64,000 nucleotides of DNA from Gigantopelta aegis. Taxonomy: Eukaryota; Mollusca; Gastropoda; Neomphalida; Peltospiridae. Below are positions 46,987-58,936 of this stretch, in pieces. Under the pieces are notes generated by a model. It saw only the letters and a list, made by a program, of their open reading frames with translations. It had not been told where the DNA came from and ran no database searches. The translations under genes and the position numbers were made by a program. The DNA is taken from positions 4,268,796-4,332,795 of the forward strand of contig NC_054708.1 in NCBI RefSeq assembly GCF_016097555.1, given 5' to 3'. The stretch's first letter is position 1. The number at the start of each line of letters is the position of its first letter.

Positions 46987-47313
46987 GGAAGGAAGGAAAT
47001 GTTTCATTTAACGACGCACCCAACACATTTTATTTTCGGTTATATGGCGTCAGACATATGGTTAAGGACCACACAGATACTGAGAGAGGAAACCCGCTGT
47101 CGCCACTTCATGGGCTACTCTTTTCCGTTAGCAACAAGGGATCTTTTATATGCACCATCCCACACACATGATAGTACATACCACGGCCTTTGTTACACCA
47201 GTTGTGGAGCACTGGCTGGAGCGAGAAACAGCCTAATGGGTCCACCGGCGGGGATCGATCCTAGACCGACCACGCATCAAGCGAACGCTTTACCACTGGG
47301 ATACGTCTCGCCC
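46987..47313 (-). mobile_element. Family A SINE inside the family B SINE
   Basis: Complete reverse copy with a (GGAA)n-type tail and head cgtctcgccc. Flanked by cacaa on both sides. Confidence 0.82.
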
Positions 47314-48036
47314 TCACAACAGATCAAAGGTCGTGATATGTGTTTTCCTGTCTGTGGGAAAATTCATATAAAAGATCCTTTTCTGCATTCGGAAAAATAT
47401 AGCGGATTTCCTCTGATTACTACGTGTTAGAATTGCCAAATGTTTGACATTCAATAGCCGATGATTAATTAATCAATGTGCTTCAGTGGTGTCGTTAAAC
47501 AAACAAAACAATTTAAGCGTCGAGCGAACCCGCATACGCGCGACTGATTGGCGTAGAAAAGCGAGTCGAATACGCATATGTTGAACGAGCGCACACGAGA
47601 TAACAAATGTGAACTTTTCCCCGCATTGCGTTCCTGTACGATGATCTGACAAGATTGAAACTATAGAATTTACTCTCTTTTTCAGAAAGATATAAATATT
47701 AGTATGCTGCATAACCGTACGAGACAGGGGGCGGGGGTGGTGGGGTTGGCAATTGCCCCCTAGTGCCGGAGCAAAACCTAAAATTCGAGCCAACATATTC
47801 GAACAAAATGTGCTAACTAGAGACCTTTTTACCATGTATTTCCATCATTATATCATTAAAATTAGTTGTAATCCATGTAAATATTGACAGAAATGCTGAA
47901 ATGAATAAATGTTGTTATCCAGATTCGGCATTTTTGTATTAGTCTGGCAAAAACCAGCCCCCCCCCCCCCCCCCTTACAAAAATGGGAGCCCGTACGCCT
48001 ATGGTATACTCTTTAGCCAAATCGACATCGTGAAAG

Positions 48037-48362
48037 ACACGAATGGCCCTAACGTGACACCATACCTTCACCTATGACAGCCAGGTCAACTCCACCGCGA
48101 AAGGCACGAATGGCCCTAACGTGACACCATACCTTCACCTATGACAGCCAGGTCAACTCCACCGCGAAAGGCACGAATGGCCCTAACGTGACACCATACC
48201 TTCACCTATGACAGGCAGGTTAACTCCACCGCGAAACACGAATGGCCCTAACGTGACACCATACATTCACCGATGGCAGGCAGGTTAACTCCACCGCGAG
48301 ACACGAATGGCCCTAACGTGACACCATACCTTCACCGATGACAGCCAGGTCAACTCCAATAA
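48037..48362. repeat. Five tandem 64-67-bp units
   Basis: Unit contains cacgaatggccctaacgtga, caccataccttcacc and caggtcaactccaccgcg. The last copies have small deletions. Confidence 0.9.
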
Positions 48363-48671
48363 CTGGAGTAGAGTGAACAGCGTGCGGTTGACTGGCCTAT
48401 TTGACCATGCCAACACTAGTTAATGATTAATAATAAAACCAACAACATTCAAACAACAAGTTACATCTCACCTGGCTGTCCAGTAAAGGTGTTGTTTTGT
48501 CAAACGTTTCACGAGCGTGTGGAGCATGTGCAGCGATCTGGACAGTCTCGAACTCGGCGAGTACAGTGAATCACTGAATGACCTTGATCAGAATGATTCA
48601 GCACTCTATGGGCAGACAGAGCTCGACCGGGTCTACCACCACCGTTCTCTGTATTGCTTGTTTGATTGTTT

Positions 48672-48954
48672 GTTCATTATTTTATTAATCATCGGCTATT
48701 ACTGGATGGCAAACATTTGAAAATTCATGACGTATAGCCTTAGAGAGGAAACCTGCTACATGTTTCCCATTAGTAGCAAGGTTTTTTTTATATACACCAT
48801 CCCACGGACAGGATAGTACATACCATGGTCTTTGATATACCAGTCGTGGTGCACTGGCTATAACGAGAAATAGTCCAATGGGCCACCGACGGTGACTAAT
48901 CCTAGACCGACCGCGCATCAGGCGAGCGCTTTACCACTGGGCTATGTCGCGCCG
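48672..48954 (-). mobile_element. SINE family A/B, reverse
   Basis: From ttaatcatcggctattactg to the head accactgggctatgtcgcgcc. It directly abuts the 48-bp minisatellite. Confidence 0.8.
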
Positions 48955-48965
48955 TCTCTGTTGCT

Positions 48966-51436
48966 CGAGAGCTAGACGGACATTTGGACGGTATATGATC
49001 GCTCTCTGCCGTTCTTGAGCTAGACGGACATTTGGACGCTGTATGATCGCTCTCTGCCGTTCGAGAGCTAGACGGACATTTGCACGGTATATGATCGCTC
49101 CCTGCCGTTCGACAGCTAGACGGACATTTGCACGGTATATGATCGCTCTCTGCCGTTCAACAGCTAGACGGACATTTGCACGGTATATGATCGCTCTCTG
49201 CCGTTCGAGAGCTAGACGGACATTTACACGGTATATGATCGCTCTCTGCCGTTCGAGAGCTAGACGGACATTTCCACGGTATATGATCGCTCTCTGCCGT
49301 TCGAGAGCTAGACGGACATTTGGACGGTATATGATGGCTCCCTGCCGTTCGACAGCTAGACGGACATTTGCACGGTATATGATCGCTCTCTGCCGTTCGA
49401 GAGCTAGACGGACATTTACACGGTATATGATCGCTCTCTGTTGCTCGAGAGCTAGACGGACATTTGCACGGTATATGATCGCTCTCTGTTGTTCGAGAGC
49501 TAGACGGACATTTGGACGGTATATGATCGCTCCCTGCCGTTCGACAGCTAGACGGACATTTGCACGGTATATGATCGCTCTCTGCCGTTCAACAGCTAGA
49601 CGGACATTTGCACGGTATATGATCGCTCTCTGCCGTTCGAGAGCTAGACGGACATTTACACGGTATATGATCGCTCTCTGCCGTTCGAGAGCTAGACGGA
49701 CATTTGCACGGTATACGATCGCTCTCTGCCGTTCGAGAGCTAGACGGACATTTGGACGGTATACGATCGCTCTCTGCCGTTCGAGGGCTAGACGGACATT
49801 TGCACGGTATAAGATCGCTCTCTGCCGTTCGACAGCTAGACGGACATTTCCACGGTATACGATCGCTCTCTGCCGTTCGAGGGCTAGACGGACATTTCCA
49901 CGGTATACGATCGCTCTCTGCCGTTCGAGGGCTAGACGGACATTTGCACGGTATATGATCGCTCTCTGCCGTTCTTGAGCTAGACGGACATTTGCACGGT
50001 ATATGATCGCTCTCTGCCGTTCGAGGGATAGACGGACATTTGGACGGTATATGATCGCTCTCTGCCGTTCTTGAGCTAGACAGACATTTGCACGGTATAT
50101 GATCGCTCTCTGCCGTTCTTGGGCTAGACGGACATTTGCACGGTATATGATCGCTCTCTGCCGTTCGAGAGCTAGACGGATATTTACACGGTATACGATC
50201 GCTCTCTGCCGTTCGAGAGCTACACGGACATTTGCACGGTATACGATCGCTCTCTGCCGTTCGAGAGCTAGACGGACATTTGCAAGGTATACGATCGCTC
50301 TCTGCCGTTCGAGAGCTAGACGGACATTTGCACGGTATACGATCGCTCTCTGCCGTTCGAGGGCTAGACGGACATTTGCAGGGTATACGATCGCTCTCTG
50401 CCGTTCGAGGGCTAGACGGACATTTGCACGGTATACGATCGCTCTCTGCCGTTCGAGGGCTAGACGGACATTTGCACGGTATACGATCGCTCTCTGCCGT
50501 TCGTGAGCTAGACGGACATTTGCACGGTATACGATCGCTCTCTGCCGTTCGTGAGCTAGACGGACATTTGCACGGTATACGATCGCTCTCTGCCGTTCGA
50601 GACCTAGACGGACATTTGGACGGTATACGATCGCTCTCTGCCGTTCGAGAGCTAGACGGACATTTGGACGGTATACGATCGCTCTCTGCCGTTCGAGAGC
50701 TAGACGGACATTTGGACGGTATACGATCGCTCTCTGCCGTTCCAGGGCTAGACGGACATTTGGACGGTATACGATCGCTCTCTGCCGTTCGAGGGCTAGA
50801 CGGACATTTGGACGGTATACGATCGCTCTCTGCCGTTCGAGGGCTAGACGGACATTTGGACGGTATACGATAGCTCTCTGCCGTTCCAGGGCTAGACGGA
50901 CATTTGGACGGTATACGATCGCTCTCTTCCGTTCGAGGGCTAGACGGACATTTGGACGGTATACGATCGCTCTCTGCCGTTCGTGGACGGTATACCATGG
51001 CTCTCTGCCGTTCGAGGGCTAGACGGACATTTGGACGGTATACGATCGCTCTCTGCCGTTCGAGGGCTAGACGGACATTTGGACGGTATACGATCGCTCA
51101 CTGCCGTTCGAGGGCTAGACGAACATTTGGACGGTATACGATCGCTCTCTGCCGTTCGAGAGCTAGACGGACATTTGCACGGTATACGATCGCTCTCTGC
51201 TGTTCGAGGGCTAGACGGACATTTGGACGGTATACGATCGCTCTCTGCCGTTCGAGAGCTAGACGGACATTTGCACGGTATACGATCGCTCTCTGCCGTT
51301 CGAGAGCTAGATGGACATTTGCACGGTATACGATCGCTCTCTGCCGTTCGAGAGCTAGACGGACATTTGCACGGTATACGATCGCTCTCTGCCGTTCGAG
51401 AGCTAGACGGACATTTGCACGGTTTATGGTTGCTCT
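48966..51436. repeat. 48-bp minisatellite, about 51 copies
   Basis: Unit: gtatatgatcgctctctgcc, then gttcgagagctagacggaca, then tttgcacg (48 bp). Variants (tgcacg/tggacg, gagagc/gagggc/cacagc-type) occur in runs. Because 48 is divisible by three, a frame with no stop in one unit is open throughout, giving long ORFs on both strands (for example 49043-49978 + and 49589-50998 -). No sign of real coding. Confidence 0.95.
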
Positions 51437-52690
51437 CTCGGTCTGGGAAACCCATCAGCAGCTACGTACTTAAACGGAGTATTATTAAAAGGGGGTGCTG
51501 TCGGCTTTCTTCCTGTAGTGTGGGTATGTGACGGTACATGCTCTTAATTTCTTTTCGCCTGTGGCGATATTAATTGTTCTAGAGGGCCGTGTGCAGTTCC
51601 AATATGCACTTAGCCCAGTTGGGCAACTTGTTACGTGATACCTTTGCGCGACGGTCGTCGAGCTTTTCTAATACACACCCAGCGCAGTTGCGGAGGCCAT
51701 GTGGCCAGTAGTTACGTAATACCTCCGCGAGTGCGGTTTTTAAAACCGTGATTTTGTTGACTAGGCGTCATTCAGTCTGACCATCTGAGAAAAAAATACA
51801 GCTTGGTTACTGTGGAAATATATACATCATAAGATTCGGTTCCGCGTGCTGTCTCCGGACCAGTCTGGGATTTGTAATAGATAAATAGATAGGATTTAGA
51901 GATATCGGGGAGAAACATATTGGAAGGCGTCCAGGGGGAACGTTAGTCCGTTTGGACTTGGTAATTATATATTTTCTGCTCTGTTGTATAACCTTGATGT
52001 GATTGATGTGACTTTAAATATGTTAATACTGTATTATACCAATATTATTTAGACGGTGTTGCCGGTCATCTAACGCAGTAATACTGTAGGCTCACTGTTC
52101 TATATATATAAAGCTTATCCAGTCATCCTAGAGGACCTAGGTAAACTGTAGGTTATTGTCTTTATTGTGATAGGTACCAGTATTAATTCTGTGTTACAAG
52201 GTTACTGAATGAGTAGTTAAGGGTTAATTAAAAATTAACCAGTTAGGAATAGAGTTGTAATTCCTTATTAATTAAGTTCCCCTGGAAGCGTTTCTCAATT
52301 ATCACACGTTACTGAACGAGTAGTAAGGGTTAATTAAAAATTAACCAGTTAGGAATAGAGTTGTAATTCCTTTATTAATTAAGTTCTCCTCGAAGCGTTT
52401 CTCAATTATCACACGTGTGGGTGTTGTGTCACGGTGAAGTGATTAGCTTATTGTGTAAACTAGACACCTAGAGATTAACTAATTAAGTGATCAATTCTGG
52501 GTAGTTATTATTTGTTGTTGTTAATTAACTATTGCGGCAGTACATTTGTCAGCGTAGGTTAATACAGATTCCAAAGTGTATAGTGTTTTTGTTGTGTTTT
52601 CTAGTGAACTAAACGTGCTATAATAATATATACTTTATATAAGATCTTATCTCTGATCATACCTAGACGAGCCCCGTGATACTTTCCTAT
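51437..52690. other. Non-coding DNA with a 110-bp direct duplication
   Basis: A block with ggttaattaaaaattaacca and cgtttctcaattatcacacg occurs twice (about 52200-52309 and 52310-52415). No ORF. The GC-richer first part (51480-51790) resembles a retroelement leader but nothing specific supports that. Confidence 0.55.
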
Positions 52691-52922
52691 TTCTTGCTCC
52701 AGCCAGTGCACTACGATTGGTACATCAAATGCCGTGGTATGTGCTATCCTATCTATGGGATGGTGCATATAAAATATCCCTTGTTGCTAATCGAAAAGGG
52801 TAGCCCATGAAGTGGCGACAGCGTGTTTCCTCCCTCAATATATGTGTGGTCCTTAACCATATGTCCGACGCCATATAACCGTAAATAAAATGTGTTGAGT
52901 TCGTTAAATAAACCATTTCCTT
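52690..52922 (+). mobile_element. SINE family A, head missing
   Basis: From tgctccagccagtgcactac to gttaaataaaccatttcctt. Confidence 0.8.
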
Positions 52923-53110
52923 TCTTTGTTCGTCTTGATATATTTTCAAATTACACTGCGAGGAAGCTGTAGTCTGTACACAATCAGATCTGTTTATGTT
53001 GTTTACTGGTGCAATATCAAATAACACACAGATTTTAACTGAAAATTCTTTATTTCAGTAATTTTAGTGATGCCTATGTGTGAAAAGCTAGCAGTTAAAA
53101 AGCTCGTATA

Positions 53111-54626
53111 TACTACTCAAAAGAATTTAAGGGTCAGACGATATTTTCGACATTATTTTCTGAATGTCAATTATATTAGCTAGACCATAATGTCACGCAT
53201 GATATTGTTCCATTTTGACGAAAGTGGGTCTAAGCAACCCATAAATGAATTAAAATCCACTGTCATTGACACTGTCGACTAGTTCTAATGGCGAAAACAT
53301 GCTTACATTTGCACGTAAATTAGGGCAAAAGCGAAAGGTCTGCTAAGTGTCCATAACTTGCTTTTTCACAAAGCGCTTCATTTGCACGCTTTGCACGTGT
53401 ATTTCGTGTTCCCAATGCTGAATTTCCGTATAATTGGAGCTTGCGTTCGTGTACGGTGCACACTTCAAATTCGACAATGGTACGACTTCAACTGACTATT
53501 GAAGATCGAGGAAGGGCTATTGCTTGGCTTCAGGATGGCAATACGCAAAGAAATGTTGCTCTGAGACTTGGTGTCAGTCAGAGTGTCGTTGGCCGACTGT
53601 GGCAACGGTACCAAGCAACGAATTCTGTTCGAAATCGTCCACGTTCGGGTAGACCCCGAAGCACTACAAACAGAGAGGACCGCTACATCACCAATATGGC
53701 TCTACGTCAACGCACAACCACTGCACGCCGATTACGTGACAATCTGTGGACTGCGACTGGAACTCGAGTGTCTGATCAAACCATACGCAATCGTCTGAGA
53801 GCCAATAATCTACGCTGCCGTCGCCAGGCTGTTCGACCACCACTCCTACCACGTCACAGAACGGCCAGACGTCACTGGTGCACGCTTCATCTGCGGTGGC
53901 AACGTGTTCAGTGGGGTCGAGTGATGTTCACTGATGAGTCCAGGTTTAGTCTCCAGTTCAACAACAGTCGGGTTCGTGTCTACAGACGTCCTGGGGAGCG
54001 CTTCGCTGACGTTAACGTTAGACAACGTCACCGGTTCGGTGGTGGCAGCGTCATGGTGTGGGGCGGCATCTCTATCCACCACAGGACCCCCCTCTATGTG
54101 GTGGATGGCAATCTGAATGGAATCCGCTATCTGAATGAGATTATCCGGCCGTTGGTTCTCCCAGGCCTTCAGCAGATTGGCGGCGGGGCAGTTCTGCAGG
54201 ATGACAATGCCAGACCCCACCGCGCCAGGGTGGTAACGGACTTTCTCAGACAACAAGGTATCGCCAGGATGGATTGGCCAGCATATTCGCCTGACTTGGC
54301 CCCAATAGAGAACGCCTGGGACGAATTAGGCAGGAGAGTTCGGGATAACCATGCCCCTCCGGCCAACCTTCATGATCTGGGTCAACTTCTTATGGCAGAG
54401 TGGCAGGCCATTCCCTAAGAGTTCTTCAGACGTCTGATCAACAGCATGAGGCAACGATGTGTCGAGTGTATTCGCGCCAGGGTTGGATTCACACACTATT
54501 AAACGAATGTTCTAATGTGTAAAATCCATGTTTGACAACCTTCAACTTTGACAGCATGTCATGTCTAATACACTCTGAAACTTATTTGGTTATACATTTT
54601 TGACCCTTAAATTCTTTTGAGTAGTA
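53111..54626 (+). mobile_element. Tc1-like transposon, nearly intact
   Basis: Perfect inverted ends (tactactcaaaagaatttaa and on) at 53111 and 54626, with TA on both sides, and one transposase gene in between. Confidence 0.93.
53479..54501 (+). pseudogene. Tc1-like DD34E transposase with one nonsense codon
   Basis: Likely start MVRLQLTIEDRGRAI at 53479; the frame is open from 53441. A helix-turn-helix with AWLQDGNTQRNVALRLGVSQ, a GRPRSTTNRED linker, then the catalytic triad: TDESRFSL, QDDNARPH, and SPDLAPIENAWDE. There are 34 residues between the second Asp and the Glu. The frame stops at TAA 54416-54418 (WQAIP-stop). It continues in frame EFFRRLINSMRQRC... to a natural stop at 54501, consistent with a CAA-to-TAA change. 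It cuts and pastes its own element at TA sites. Loss of about 27 C-terminal residues may or may not abolish activity. Confidence 0.9.
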
Positions 54627-54850
54627 TATCTGGGTGCCGTGCGTGCGTGCCATCCGACTGTTGTGTCTGATGAATCAACGGTTTGTCATTGCGGTTGGCC
54701 GCATTCGTTTTGCAGTCGCACGCATCGCACGCACCCAGTCTAGACGCTCTCATTGAAACTAATGTATTTCCACTGTTTTAGATGGACCGCACGCACGCGC
54801 CGCATCTAATCTATATGAGTCTTTACCCTGTTGAAAGTTTTATGAAACTA

Positions 54851-55022
54851 TAAATATATATTACACGAGCTTTCAACACGCCATCTCCTGGTATATTCTG
54901 GATGTCCGAACTAAAATATATATTACACGAGCTTTCAACACGCCATGTCCTGGTATATTCTGGATGTCCGAAGTAAAATATATATTACACAAGCTTTCAA
55001 CACGCCATCTCCTGGTGTATAC
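54851..55022. repeat. Three tandem roughly 63-bp units
   Basis: Unit contains tatattacacgagctttcaac, acgccatctcctggtatat and ctggatgtccgaa. Confidence 0.9.
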
Positions 55023-55076
55023 TGACAAAATGAAAGACAAGAGTTATCTACATCTTGACAGTCTACACTAGAAAGT

Positions 55077-55145
55077 CTACATCTGACAGTCTACATCCTC
55101 GGTTCTTCTGATCAGCATGATGCCATCTCGGATAGGTAAGAGAAC
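55077..55145 (-). pseudogene. Orphan last exon of a second O-methyltransferase
   Basis: 69 bp after an acceptor (gcttcacag): VLLPIRDGIMLIRRTEDVDC and on to TAG. Same length and phase as the last exon at 37305-37373, with a few substitutions. No other exon of this copy is visible up to 64 kb. It may belong to a gene interrupted by the assembly gap, extending past the window, or be a remnant. Confidence 0.7.
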
Positions 55146-55297
55146 CTGTGAAGCAAAACGGTTCATATTTAATAATGAAAACCATTATCTAACAAGTGGA
55201 CAGAGTACACGCGACGATTTACAGAACCATAATGTGACTAATCAACAAGTTATTATTTATTTATTTATTTATTATTCTTTTTTGTAACTGTAATCCT

Positions 55298-55497
55298 NNN
55301 NNNNNNNNNNNNNNNNNNNNNNNNNNNNNNNNNNNNNNNNNNNNNNNNNNNNNNNNNNNNNNNNNNNNNNNNNNNNNNNNNNNNNNNNNNNNNNNNNNNN
55401 NNNNNNNNNNNNNNNNNNNNNNNNNNNNNNNNNNNNNNNNNNNNNNNNNNNNNNNNNNNNNNNNNNNNNNNNNNNNNNNNNNNNNNNNNNNNNNNNN
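55298..55497. other. Assembly gap (Ns)
   Basis: About 200 Ns; the true length is unknown. A SINE-head tandem array abuts its right side. Confidence 0.98.
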
Positions 55498-55797
55498 TCG
55501 GGTGGGACGTAGCTAGCCCCGCGGTATTTGACAAGGGTTCAAACTAATCACAGTAGTCGGGTGGGACGTAGCTAGCCCCGCGGTATTTGACAAGGGTTCA
55601 AACTAATCACAGTAGTCGGGTGGGACGTAGCTAGCCCCGCGGTATTTGACAAGGCTTCCAACTAATCACAGTAGTCGGGTGGGACGTAGCTAGCCCCGCG
55701 GTATTTGACAAGGCTTCCAACTAATCACAGTAGTCGGGTGGGACGTAGCTAGCCCCGCGGTATTTGACAAGGCTTCCAACTAATCGCAGTAGTCGGG
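55498..55797. repeat. Five tandem 60-bp copies of a SINE head
   Basis: Unit tcgggtgggacgtagctagc plus cccgcggtatttgacaaggn, tcaaactaatcacagtag. The array leads into the full SINE at 55796. Confidence 0.92.
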
Positions 55798-56078
55798 TGG
55801 GACGTAGCTATCCCCGCGGTATTTAGCGCTCGCTTAATGCACGGTCGGTCTAGGATCGATCCCCGTCGGTGGGCCCATTGGACTATTTCTCTTTCGAACT
55901 CGTGCACAACGACTGGCATAGCAACGGACGTGGTGTGTGTAAGATTCCTTGCTACTAACATAAAAGTGTAGAGGATTTCCCAAGACTATATATCAAAATT
56001 ACCAAATGTTTGATATCCAATAGCCGATGATTGATAAATCAATGTGCTCTAGTGGTGTCGTTAAACAAAACAAACTTT
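55796..56078 (+). mobile_element. SINE family A head with B tail
   Basis: gggtgggacgtagctatccc, gatcgatccccgtcggtggg, then the tail gtggtgtcgttaaacaaaac. Confidence 0.82.
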
Positions 56079-56482
56079 AACTTTTAATTTGTATCGTTCT
56101 TTTTTGTTAATTACACTTTGTTTCAAAACTGTAAAAGAAAATAAATCTTAATTACCTTTTCTTTTTGTTAAGATGAGGTAAATTGGCAGATTCCTGGATT
56201 CTAACGTTTGATGAACTGTATACTTTCTCCGTTTCTATGCCTCTGATTGGCGCAAGCTGCTATATAAAGTCTGGCTACATGACTCAGCTAAACCAATGTA
56301 AATACTGATCAATCATTGTGCCCCAAATAACGTGAACCAAAGCAGACTTGTTTGTAAAACATCGCGCACACCTGATATCATCACTTGAAAGTGATTCATG
56401 GATGACGTCATCACAGCTGTCTATAAATAATCTACTTAATTCTGGCTTGTGCGGGTTTAAATGTATCGAACCGATCTTGACA

Positions 56483-56775
56483 GTGGCAGTCTTCCGGTAG
56501 ACCGGTCGGGACGGATGTATCATCCCGAGGAGTGGCAGTCCTCTGGTAGACCGGTCAGGACGGATGTATCATCCCGAGGAGTGGCAGTCTTCCGGTAGAC
56601 CGGTCGGACGGATGTATCATCCCGAGGAGTGGCTGTCCTCCGCTAGACCGGTCGGGACGGATGTATCATCCCGAGGAGTGGCAGTCTTCCGGTAAACCGG
56701 TCAGGACGGATGTATCATCCCGAGGAGTGGCAATCCTCCGGTAAACCGGTCAGGACGGATGTATCATCCCGCGGA
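56483..56775. repeat. 49-bp minisatellite, left foldback arm
   Basis: About six copies of tcccgaggagtggcagtcct plus ccggtagaccggtcgggacg, gatgtatca. Confidence 0.93.
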
Positions 56776-56971
56776 GATTCCATTTGTTTCTATATTATTG
56801 TGATAACGGTTTTGTCGTTAAAGAGAAAGCCTACTGTCACAACATTCCCACATTTAGCGCCAAATGGTTTTTATAATAAGTACTTTTGTTTTACTAACAA
56901 CACTGCAAATATCACGGGATTTGATAAATAAGCTGAGGGGTACAAAAGGGTTGAGAAATAGTGGCATTCGT

Positions 56972-57650
56972 CAAACACATGTGTGGCTTGTATTTTCAGT
57001 AAACATTGGTTAGTTTGTTACATGACAGTGACTTGTCGTTTTAGTAAACATTGGTTATTTTGTAACATGATTGTGACTTGTATTATCAGTAAACATTGGT
57101 TAGTTTGTAACATGACTGTGACTTGTCGTTTTAGTAAACATTGGTTAGTTGGTAACATGACTGTGACTTGTATTTCAGTAAACATTGGTTAGTTTTTAAA
57201 ATGACTGTGACTTGTATTTTCAGTAAACATTGGTTACTTTGTAACATGATTGTGACTTGTATTTCAGTAAACATTGGTTAGTTTGTAACATGACTGTGAC
57301 TTGTATTATCAGTAAACATTGGTTAGTTGGTAACATGACTGTGACTTGTATTTCAGTAAACATTGGTTAGTTTTAAAATGACTGTGACTTGTATTTTCAG
57401 TAAACATTGGTTACTTTGTAACATGATTGTGACTTGTATTTCAGTAAACATTGGTTAGTTTGTAACATGACTGTGACTTGTATTATCAGTAAACATTGGT
57501 TAGTTGGTAACATGACTGTGACTTGTATTTCAGTAAACATTGGTTAGTTTGTAACATGATTGTGACTTGTATTTCAGTAAACATTGGTTAGTTTGTAACA
57601 TGATTGTGACTTGTATTTCAGTAAACATTGGTTAGTTTGTAACATGACTG
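56972..57650. repeat. 44-bp minisatellite in the foldback centre
   Basis: About fifteen copies of cttgtatttcagtaaacatt plus ggttagtttgtaacatgact, gtga. Higher-order pattern: variants with tattatcagt and with tttaaaatg alternate regularly. Confidence 0.93.
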
Positions 57651-58329
57651 TTTACACTATGTAGAAGCAACTAAACAATCGTTGTGAAAGTAAACCGATA
57701 AATGTAGGATATATATAGGTTCAGTTGTTGATATCCATTTTAGGTTTCGTCAGTAGTAAGCTTCCTATCTCTAAAAAACCCAGAGATTTCGTTAAACATT
57801 TAAAACCGTATATTATATATAGTACTTTATCTCTGCGGACAAACTAATTCTTCTTCTTGCCTATAGTCAACAATGACCTAGCGCAATCCAGTCTATCCAT
57901 CAAGGTGTTAGACTGCCCTAAGTAAATATATCAAAAACTGCTGCTGTCACTGCACATAATTAATTCTGGAGAATATATCAAGATTTTCGATAAAAATTTA
58001 AAAGTAGAAATGAATATCAATTCCCGTTCCAGTCAGCAGTGTCAACAGATCAACGCTCGTGTCATTAAAGTAGGTAGTGAGTTCTTGTTCCAGTAACGGA
58101 TTCTGTTCGCTTGAAGGCACTACGAGGTTCAGTGGGGGGTGGGGGGGGGGGGGGGGGGGGACCCCTCAGCTTATTTATCAAATCCCGTGATATTTGCAGT
58201 GTTGTTAGTAAAACAAAAGTACTTATTATAAAAACCATTTGGCGCTAAATGTGGGAATGTTGTGACAGTAGGCTTTCTCTTTAACGACAAAACCGTTATC
58301 ACAATAATATAGAAACAAATGGAATCTCC

Positions 58330-58630
58330 GCGGGATGATACATCCGTCCTGACCGGTTTACCGGAGGATTGCCACTCCTCGGGATGATATATCCGTCCTG
58401 ACCGGTTTACCGGAAGACTGCCACTCCTCGGGATGATACATCCGTCCCGACCGGTCTAGCGGAGGACAGCCACTCCCTGACCGGTTTACGGGATGATACA
58501 TCCGTCCGACCGGTCTACCGGAAGACTGCCACTCCTCGGGATGATACATCCGTCCTGACCGGTCTACCAGAGGACTGCCACTCCTCGGGATGATACATCC
58601 GTCCCGACCGGTCTACCGGAAGACTGCCAC
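58330..58630. repeat. 49-bp minisatellite, right foldback arm
   Basis: Inverted counterpart of 56483-56775 with about six copies, one of them scrambled near 58475. Confidence 0.93.
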
Positions 58631-58936
58631 TGTCAAGATCGGTTCGATACATTTAAACCCGCACAAGCCAGAATTAAGTAGATTATTTATAGACAGCTGT
58701 GATGACGTCATCCATGAATCACTTTCAAGTGATGATATCAGGTGTGCGCGAAAGATAAGCATAACCTGTCCCACCGTTGGCGCCTCAGACGTGTGTGCCG
58801 GAATGTATACGGGGTGGGGTGGCGGAGGTCGGCGGTAGGCTGTGGCGAGTAAAATGTATGAGGGTCGAGTCATGCTCCCCCGGAAAATACATTGAAAAAA
58901 AGAGAAGAAAATATGTTGAACAGGAGGGGGTTTCTT

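Larger units (their letters stand above)
46689..47511 (+). mobile_element. Family B SINE, split by other SINEs
   Basis: Head aaatttagctcagtcggt at 46696, a short core piece at 46964-46986, and the rest from 47315 (cacaacagatcaaaggtcgt) to gtggtgtcgttaaacaaac. Confidence 0.75.
56363..58750. mobile_element. Foldback element, 2.4 kb, copy 1
   Basis: Left arm 56363-56940 and right arm 58161-58750 are near-perfect inverted repeats. Outer ends are cgcgcacacctgatatca and its complement. Inner ends are gcttatttatcaaatcccgt and its complement. Each arm contains a 49-bp minisatellite. The 1.2-kb centre holds a 44-bp minisatellite. No transposase. Confidence 0.88.

Noticed and set aside
48517..48660. 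Possible exon (MWSMCSDLDSLELGEY...)
   Set aside because: Codon use looks plausible but there are no convincing splice borders and it runs into a SINE; not enough to call.
49043..50998. Long repetitive ORFs on both strands as a repeat protein
   Set aside because: They are a by-product of a 48-bp tandem unit; frames are open on both strands and no flanking exon or start context supports coding.
48966..51436. CRISPR array
   Set aside because: Units are contiguous 48-bp repeats without distinct spacers, in an animal genome.
51480..52440. LTR or leader of a retrovirus-like element
   Set aside because: No paired LTR, primer binding site or gag/pol frame found nearby; only a 110-bp direct duplication is certain.
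53846..54256. Antisense ORF in the Tc1 element
   Set aside because: Shadow of the transposase frame.
55265..55534. ORF spanning the gap
   Set aside because: Most of it is Ns; no coding claim is possible.
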